Source of the DNA: Candidatus Poseidoniaceae archaeon
GTDB lineage: Archaea > Thermoplasmatota > Poseidoniia > Poseidoniales > Poseidoniaceae
Assembly (NCBI GenBank): GCA_013330925.1
Contig: DUHJ01000232.1
Location: 1 to 5,079 of the forward strand
Length of the DNA stretch: 5,079 bases
Reading direction: 5' to 3'
Of the stretch, positions 1 to 5,079 are shown piece after piece. Both the position numbers and the translations under genes were made by a program. Positions within the stretch are counted from its first letter, which is position 1; every line of letters starts with the position of its first letter. Under the pieces are notes generated by a model that did no database searches, was not told the origin of the DNA, and saw only the letters and a list, made by a program, of their open reading frames with translations.

Positions 1-3000
1 CACGGTGTACGACGGCATGCCAAATTGGGCCACCTACTCCCTCGGCCACAACAGCACCCACATCTTCGGCGGCACCCTCAGCGGTGTTGGCGTCATCGCC
101 CTCAGTTCGTTCACGGTGGTCGACACGTGGGAAACGCAGAGTGCAGACAATGCGCCCGTGGCCATCGTCGACGACATCGCTTACATCGGCCTCGACGGCA
201 TCGGTGTCGCGCGCTGGGACCTCATCAACTCGGCGTGGCTGAACCTCTGGACCTCGAGCGGTGTCCTTGACACAAACGGGATCACAGGACTGGTGGCCGG
301 CACACAAGCCAACACCCTGTGGGTTGGAGGTGACGACGGTTTCCAACTGATCGACGTCATCAACGCCACTGAATTGGTCGACATCGAGAAGACCAATTCG
401 TTGTACTACGACAACGGCGACCCCTACGATCTCATCATGGTCGGTGACGTTCTGCACTACAACCAGCGAACGGCTTCGGACCGCATTTACCGCATCGACA
501 CCGGCAACCTTGCCTCTCCTGTGAACTACCTCGACATCGGCGTCCATCTCAATGAAGGAGGCCTTGACGTCGCCGGCATGGGGCGGATGGGCGACGTCAT
601 CGTTGCCTCCGCGGTGTCTGGACAATGGTGGAACACCGAAGGAAGCGGTGGCATCGTTCGTTGGGACACGGTCAACGGCAGTTGGTTGCCCGACGTGCTC
701 CCCGACGCATCGATTGACGTGGTGGAGATGTTGCAAACCGCCAACGGAGAAACGTGGATTCAATGGGGCGACACCGGCATCGAAGTGCACGACGCCAACG
801 GAACCCTCGTCCAAGATTGGGGCGACAACGACATTCCCGATCTGCCAAACGGCCAGGGCGGCTACCCGATGGGTGGAGGCATGGTGGAGTGGAACGGCGA
901 GGTTCTGCTGGCCTCAGAAGACGGCATCGAAGCCTACGATCCATCCACGGGCACATGGTCAACGTACTGGTCGGACGCCAACACGCCCGAAGTCTACGAG
1001 CTTTGGACGGACGGAAACGTCCTCTTCATCGGCGCCACGAGCGGCTCGGGGTGGAACCCCGACGGCGTCGTGGTCATGGAGGACAGCAGCGGCACACGAA
1101 CCACCGTGCTTTCCTCCGCCAATGGTGATTTCTCGAACGCCTACCCGATCAGCATCGAGGCCTGCGATGGCATGGTGTGGACCGCTTTCTTCCAACTGTC
1201 CGGTGTCGCGCAGGTCATTGGCGTGGACCCCAACGGCACCGCATCTGATGTGGTCATCGACGGTCAGGACCTTGGGTCCAACCAACGCCCTGCGGCGCTT
1301 GCATGCGCCGGAACTGAATTGCACGTCGGCTTTTGGTCGGTCAGCACCGGCATTGTGGTGTGGGACCTTGCAACCGGTCAAGTCACCGACCAACTCAACA
1401 GCGATGACGGATTGAGCAACTCGGCGGTGTACTACGACGCCATGGCCACCGTCGGCTCCGCCACTTCACCCTCCATTGTCGTGGGTCATGACACCGACAA
1501 CGGCGACGGCGGCTACTCGTACTACAACGTCGCAAACCCCGTTCCGACCGTTCGCGAACAAGGCAGCCTGGTGACCACCGTTGCTCGTGGAGCAGGTGGA
1601 GAGGCCGTATACGGCATCGCAGGTTTGAGTTCTGGCTTCAGCCAAGTTGGGCAGTGGTCTCCTTCCGTAGGGGCGAGCGTGATTGAAAGCAAGATTCAAC
1701 TGAACTCAGGCGCCGTTTCCGCCTTGGCCGGTTCCGGGACCACCCTCTATGCGGCAACCTACGACCCGACCGGCGGATTTGGTGGCTCCACGGGTGGAAA
1801 CGCCCTTCTCGTTGGGAGCGTTGCAAGCAACGGAACGCTGACGTGGACCGACGGTCACACGATGCCCTCGAGTTCGCGCGTCAATTCCATCGCCATCGGA
1901 AACCATGCCGTCCATGCGTCCACCTTCCCACGAGGAGGATTCAATGGAAACGGCGGCGGACAAGGCAATGGATTGCTCACCCTCGACCTCGCGAACGGCA
2001 CGTGGTCCACCGCGAGCAACGGACTGTCGGACGACATGGACGGGTTGGCATGGTACGGCAACACGTTGGTGACCGGTTTGGTCGGTGGTGGCACTGGAGT
2101 GTCTGGCATCCAAATCTACGACCCGACCACGGACGCTTTTGTTGACGGCGGTGTCCTTGGAGGCTTGCCTTCAAACACCATCTACGGCCTTTCCCGCTCT
2201 TCGACCTCCGACGTGGTGCACATCGCCACCGAAGGAGGCGTGGGCCGGTTTGATCGAAGCCTGGACGGATGGGACACGCCGATCACCACCGTCGACGGAC
2301 TCCTTTCGAACAAGGCATGGGACGTGATCACGTGGTTCGACGGGTCTGGTGCCGAGCAGGTGCTCTTGGCCACCGACGGTGGTTTGTCCCTCTGGAACGC
2401 CTCTGCTGACCAAATGGTGGCATCGTGGGACGACACCAACGGATTGTTGGAGACGTCCACATGGGGCCTCTTCCGAAACGCCACAGACGGTACGGTTCTG
2501 CTGGCTCACGACGGACTTGGCTCGTCCCGCCCAGGTGCGACCGTCCTTGCTGCCTCTTCATCGGCCGCAGGTGGATTCGTGGTCGACGACACGCATCGTT
2601 TCGATCAGCTACCTTCCAACGACGTGACCGCCGTTTCATCGGATTTCTGGGGACTCCACGTCGCCACCGGCAGCGGCACCATGACGCACTGGAACGCCCT
2701 CAGCGAGGAATTTGAGGAAGGGTTGGATCGAACCCCCACCAACCAACCGGTCACCCGCATCACAAGCGACGGCACCACCGCCGTCCTGATGATCGACAAC
2801 GGTGTGGTCCTCGTCGAAGCCTCGTCCACAACGCATTCCCTTCTCGCCTCGGAAACCGTGATCGGGGTTTCCGACGTTGCACTCGACGCCTCAGGCGCCG
2901 TGTGGGCCAGCACGCTTGACGACGGATTGGCCGCATGGAGTCCACCACCCGGCTATCAGCCGGTGCCCAGCGCGACCAGCCTACGAGCGACACCGCTCAA

Positions 3001-5079
3001 TTTGGGCATCGGCACAGGATTCGCCGACGTGACCGATTACCTGCATCCTGGCACCAGCATCGACCTGCTGGACCTTGCCGGCGTGCCCACGTTGACCCTA
3101 CCAAACGGTTCGATCGGTACGCTGACGCCGACCGCCCTACCCCTGGTGTTCAGTTCCACCACGCAAGGTGCTGCAGTCTGGGCCTCCACCGACCTGCTGC
3201 TGTGGAACGGGACCTTCGAGATGGCGGACGATGCGTTCGTCAACCGCTTGCAGGCTGCGGTCGACACCGGCCGGATGTTCAACGGCAACCTCACCGTCGA
3301 GGCACAGCTCTTCAGCCCCGTCAACGGCTCCATGGAAGTGCGCCTCATCTACGACTGGAGCCGGACGGAGACGCCGGTTGAATTGCTTGAACTCAGCGAC
3401 CGACCCGACGACGGTGGCGGCGCCCTGCGTGCATCCTGGTCCCTGGTGCACGACGACGATTTCGCACGCTACCTCCTCTACCTGAAGCCGGGCGGATGGG
3501 CCGTTCCCCCGACCGCTGCAGAACTGCAGGCCTCCAACCTGCAACCCGATGCGGCCGTTGCTTTGCACAGCCGACTTCAGACGGACGTCTTCACCGCTGG
3601 GGGTGAACCGTTGATCGACGGACAGAGCTACAGTGCCGTGGTTGTCGTGGAATACGCCGACGGTCGATTCGGCACGGTCTCCATGCCGCTTGGTCCTGCG
3701 AGCCCAAGCGACGAGATGCCGCGACCGCCCAACAGCGGAGAGGCGATGCCGTCCACCATCAGCAACGCCGCAGACGGTGACCTTGACGTGCGATGGGAAC
3801 GGTGCACGGCGTTGGACCACGCGTCCACACGATTGTACGCCTCGACCGTTGAACGAACCGACGTCGTCGGACTGACGCCCGTGCTTGATCTACCCAAGAC
3901 CGAGGGCAACGAGACCACCTTGACCCTTCAGCCCGGCCGTGTCTATTGGATCGGCCTGACGTGCGTGGACGAAGCGGGCCAAGAGAACCTCAGCGATGCA
4001 CTCATTCTCGGACCGGTGGTGCCCACCGGCGGTCTTGACGACGGCATCGCTCCACCCCCGCTTCAAAACGTGGAGGCCGTTGACGCTCCAAACGACGAGG
4101 GGGGGCGTATTTTGGTGTCCTGGACGCCGTCCATTGCGGTGGATTGTGCCTTCTACACGGTGTGGCTGCACGAACTTGGTGACATCCAAAACATCGACCA
4201 AGTGGGTCAAAGCGACGGGGCTTACGCCACCCGCGTGGCCGAAGCCGTCGCAGCACTACGTGACGGCACGCTCGCCTTTGAGGAAGCGGAAGTCGTGGCC
4301 GATTGTTCTGCAAATCAAACCGTGGTGGACGACATTGGAGGACGGTCGTTGATCGACGGCCGCACCTACCTTGTGGCCGTCACGGCCCACGACGTTTGGC
4401 TCAACGTTGACCTCAGCCTCGGTGACGGGACGATCATCGACGATGTCATTCCCTTCCGCAACGTCATCGACGAGGGTCTTGCTCCAGACCGATTGGTGGA
4501 CGTGAAAGCCTTCGACCACCCAGAAGACGACGGACGGGCCATCGACGTGGTCTTCTCACCGTCGGATGCTGACGACTTCGATCATTACCTCATCTGGACC
4601 TTCACGGAGGAGATCACCAACGTGAGCGCATGGTACAACGACGGTGTGTTCATCGGCGAAGTCGCGGTGCTGCGCATTGACACCCAACTCATCGACACCG
4701 AGGGTTCACCGTTTGAGATCACCTTGAACGAAGCCTTGCACAAGGACGACGACGGCACGTGGTCGGTCGTGGCGATTGAGGACGGGATGACCGTTTACGC
4801 CATGGTTACCGTCCATGACCTCAGAGGAAACGTTCACCTCGACGGGTTGACGGAGGCCGCTGCCCTTGCCGTGGACAACCTCGCCGACCGTGAAGCGCCC
4901 GACCGCATCGAAGACCTCGTGGCCACGGACCGGCCAGAAGACGACGGAAGTGCCGTCTTGCTCGAGTTCTTGCCTTCCACCGCCAGCGACGTGGCGGCCT
5001 ACGAAGTCTATGCGTTGAGTGCACCCTTCAACCGCGTCAGCGAGAGCGCAACGCCAAGCCTGGTGCTTGACCGCACCCC
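1..5079 (+). CDS. Giant beta-propeller / fibronectin-III-like repeat protein, probably secreted or cell-surface (internal fragment, both ends missing)
   Basis: One frame (codons beginning at base 2) is open for the whole window, 1,692 complete codons, so the gene enters before base 1 and leaves after base 5079. The in-frame ATG at base 17 has coding-like sequence before it and is not a credible start. The product has about 21 propeller blade motifs (residues 1-983), an unrecognised mostly-beta segment (984-1122), then five FN3-like modules (1123 to the end). No catalytic motif or transmembrane segment is visible; a signal peptide or C-terminal anchor would lie outside the window. Six cysteines in three local pairs, many sequons and strong acidity fit an extracellular location. 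Most codons end in C or G, with GAC, ATC, ACC and GTC dominant, and no abrupt change in style suggests recombination or a frameshift. The role is inferred as adhesion, ligand recognition or surface scaffolding; the specific function is unknown. The reading frame is very secure, the function is not. Confidence 0.95.
2..2071 (+). other. Tandem beta-propeller blades, first two-thirds of the propeller region (residues 1-690)
   Basis: This segment repeats a blade-like pattern: a hydrophobic strand ending in (I/V/A)(G/A)(T/S/G), a Gly-containing turn, then a strand ending in Trp/Tyr/Ile/Val-Asp. Clear examples are AYIGLDGIGVARWD ending at D73, LWVGGDDGFQLID ending at D118, GGIVRWD at D222, GIEVHD at D264, VLLASEDGIEAYD at D313, GIVVWD at D455 and GLLTLD at D662. 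Weaker copies end near 34, 166, 360, 409, 509, 552 and 607. Many are followed by a T/S-G-x-W element (for example STGTWSTYW after D313), as in Kelch, PQQ-like and regulator-propeller blades. That gives roughly 14 blades, or two propellers of about seven blades. Blades near residues 588-662 have unusually Gly/Asn-rich loops. Propellers commonly bind proteins or glycans; no ligand can be assigned. Exact propeller boundaries are my estimate. Confidence 0.75.
2072..2950 (+). other. Regulator-propeller-like (Reg_prop-type) seven-blade segment (residues 691-983)
   Basis: Blade motifs end at D707, D751, N799, about A850, N898, E939 and S980, spaced 41-51 residues, which suits one seven-bladed propeller. 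The repeat resembles the two-component-regulator propeller family (Pfam Reg_prop, pattern G-L-x-S-N-x-V ... W-I-G-T-x-G-G-L): GLPSNTIYGL (721-730) leads to HIATEGGVGRFD (740-751); DGLLSNKAWDV (765-775) leads to LLATDGGLSLWN (788-799); QLPSNDVTAV (869-878) leads to LHVATGSGTMTHWN (885-898); AVWASTLDDGLAAW (966-979) closes the series. In bacteria this family is known as the periplasmic sensor part of hybrid two-component proteins. Here no kinase or membrane segment follows; FN3-like modules do, so a sensor-kinase role is not supported. Binding or structural use is more likely. Confidence 0.72.
2951..3367 (+). other. Unrecognised, mostly-beta linker domain between propellers and FN3-like modules (residues 984-1122)
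   Basis: About 139 residues follow the last blade after a Pro-rich hinge (PPPGYQP, 981-987). The segment alternates short hydrophobic strands and polar turns: IDLLDL (1020-1025), LTLPNGSIGTL (1031-1041), LPLVFSS (1046-1052), AVWASTDLLLWNG (1058-1070), LTVEAQLF (1097-1104) and MEVRLIYDW (1111-1119). One likely helix lies in between (ADDAFVNRLQAAVDTG, 1075-1090). The order strand, 'NGTF', helix with hydrophobic-Arg-Leu spacing, then two long strands could be an Ig-like or jelly-roll sandwich. It carries four sequons (N1035, N1069, N1096, N1108) and no Cys. I do not recognise the family. Its position between two repeat arrays suggests a structural joint or a separate binding module; both are inference. 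Confidence 0.5.
3368..3712 (+). other. FN3-like module 1 (residues 1123-1237)
   Basis: This is the first of five modules. It opens with TPVELLELSDRPDDGGGALR (1124-1143), continues with the B-strand tryptophan in ASW (W1146) and the acidic turn plus strand HDDDFARYLLYL (1150-1161), and ends with the F-strand signature PLIDGQSYSAVVVVEYADG (1203-1221). The W, the 'DF-x-x-Y' tyrosine (Y1157) and the late Y1210 occupy positions typical of FN3 core residues. At about 115 residues it is longer than a usual FN3 (about 90-100) because of the stretch 1162-1202, which contains TAAELQASNLQPDAAVAL. FN3 modules are common in exported proteins as spacers and binding modules. Assignment is by pattern only. 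Confidence 0.62.
3713..4045 (+). other. FN3-like module 2, divergent, with a likely internal disulfide (residues 1238-1348)
   Basis: This module keeps the FN3 core but has lost the Asp-Pro-Asp-Asp-Gly opening; it begins MPRPPNSGEAMPSTISNAAD (1239-1258). The B strand is DLDVRWERC (1260-1268) and the next strand is STRLYAS (1275-1281). The F strand is LQPGRVYWIGLTCVDEAGQE (1309-1328). C1268 lies just after the B-strand Trp and C1321 sits in the F strand, a geometry compatible with an intradomain disulfide in a beta sandwich. At about 111 residues it is the shortest complete module, close to normal FN3 length. It ends in the linker GLDDGIAPPP (1344-1353) that starts the next module. Confidence 0.6.
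4046..4477 (+). other. FN3-like module 3 with long insertion and Cys pair (residues 1349-1492)
   Basis: The opening PPLQNVEAVDAPNDEGGRIL (1352-1371) is followed by VSWTPS (W1374) and the strand FYTVWL (1384-1389). The late signature SLIDGRTYLVAVTAHDVWLN (1449-1468) is an FN3 F strand with its D-x-x-x-N turn. Between these lies an insertion of about 60 residues, including a probable amphipathic helix (AYATRVAEAVAALRDG, 1407-1422), so the module is about 144 residues rather than 90-100. C1382 lies before the C strand and C1435 at the end of the insertion (ADCSANQT). They may pin the insertion to the core. The assignment as FN3 rests on the conserved opening, Trp, Tyr and F-strand motifs. Confidence 0.62.
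4478..4891 (+). other. FN3-like module 4 with long insertion (residues 1493-1630)
   Basis: The opening APDRLVDVKAFDHPEDDGRA (1494-1513) is the clearest copy of the module signature. It is followed by IDVVFSPSDADDFDHYLIW (1514-1532), where Phe1518 replaces the usual Trp and Y1529 is the core tyrosine. The F strand is AIEDGMTVYAMVTVHDLRGN (1591-1610). About 57 residues between the C and F strands (1533-1589) include a probable strand GEVAVLRIDTQLID (1552-1565) and an acidic turn KDDDG (1581-1585). The module has no Cys. Its insertion sits at the same place as in module 3 but shows no obvious sequence similarity to it. Confidence 0.63.
4892..5079 (+). other. FN3-like module 5, cut by the window end (residues 1631 onward)
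   Basis: The module starts APDRIEDLVATDRPEDDGSA (1632-1651) and continues AVLLEFLPSTASDVAAYEVYAL (1651-1672, only part of a strand pair). It closely parallels module 4: the same APDR start, PEDDG turn, Phe in place of Trp (F1656), 'F-x-P-S' and the Asp-x-x-x-Tyr spacing to Y1667. The window stops about 62 residues in, before the F strand would appear. The intact APDR...PEDDG signature implies that the array continues downstream, so the true number of modules is at least five. Confidence 0.6.

Noticed and set aside
17..19. In-frame ATG as possible gene start
   Set aside because: The five codons before it (TVYDG) read like the rest of the repeat, there is no visible ribosome-binding site in the few bases available, and a start here would cut a propeller blade and leave no signal peptide.
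552..1415. 287-codon open frame on the plus strand in another frame
   Set aside because: It overlaps the blade-encoding frame completely. Its translation is rich in Arg, Pro, Thr and Ser with no strand periodicity, typical of a shifted reading of a real gene.
2951..2971. Possible gene boundary at the Pro-rich hinge
   Set aside because: The frame continues with no stop, no start context and the same codon use on both sides, so this is a domain linker.
3137..3820. 227-codon open frame on the minus strand
   Set aside because: It lies wholly opposite the continuous repeat-encoding frame. In GC-rich DNA with strong codon bias such antisense frames arise often, and its translation shows no domain pattern.
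1..5079. CRISPR, tRNA, rRNA, transposon ends or intergenic regulatory sites
   Set aside because: No direct-repeat/spacer pattern, RNA-gene-like segment or terminal inverted repeat was seen, and the entire window is occupied by coding sequence. Protein-level repeats here are too diverged to give obvious DNA repeats.
3374..5079. Cadherin or bacterial Ig-like (Big) repeats instead of FN3
   Set aside because: The acidic turns recall cadherin calcium sites, but the order of opening Pro, B-strand Trp, C-strand Tyr and the late 'DGxxY' F strand fits FN3 better. Not fully excluded without a profile search.

Overview
The window lies entirely inside one very large protein-coding gene on the + strand. 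Codons starting at base 2 read through to base 5077 with no stop: 1,692 full codons plus two bases of a following proline codon. Neither the real start nor the stop is present. I see no intergenic DNA, RNA gene, mobile element, CRISPR array, promoter or terminator. Every other open frame on either strand is best explained as a shadow of this GC-rich, strongly biased coding frame.

The encoded fragment has three architectural zones. Residue n starts at base 3n-1.
(1) Residues 1 to about 983 carry about 21 beta-propeller blade motifs, spaced 39-56 residues apart (mean about 47). The later blades carry a signature like the two-component-regulator propeller repeat ('LxSN...LLATDGGLSLWN'). Twenty-one blades would fit three seven-bladed propellers in a row.
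(2) Residues about 984-1122 form a segment of mostly beta character that I do not recognise.
(3) From residue about 1123 to the window end there are at least five fibronectin-III-like (FN3-like) modules. Most open with 'P-x-x-x-x-x-x-A-x-D-x-P-x-D-D-G' and contain a later 'L-x-D-G-x-x-Y' strand. The fifth is cut by the window edge.

The protein is acidic by hand count (about 160 Asp, 69 Glu, about 50 Arg, only 7 Lys). It has only six cysteines, grouped as three local pairs, and 18 N-x-S/T sequons. Together these suggest an exported or cell-surface protein whose propellers and FN3-like stalk serve adhesion, recognition or scaffolding. No catalytic motif is visible.

The organism cannot be fixed from this fragment. 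A GC-rich genome with an acidic, Lys-poor giant FN3/propeller protein resembles surface proteins of planktonic marine Euryarchaeota (Marine Group II, Poseidoniales). That is an inference from recall of the style, not a match. A bacterium or a halophilic archaeon remains possible.
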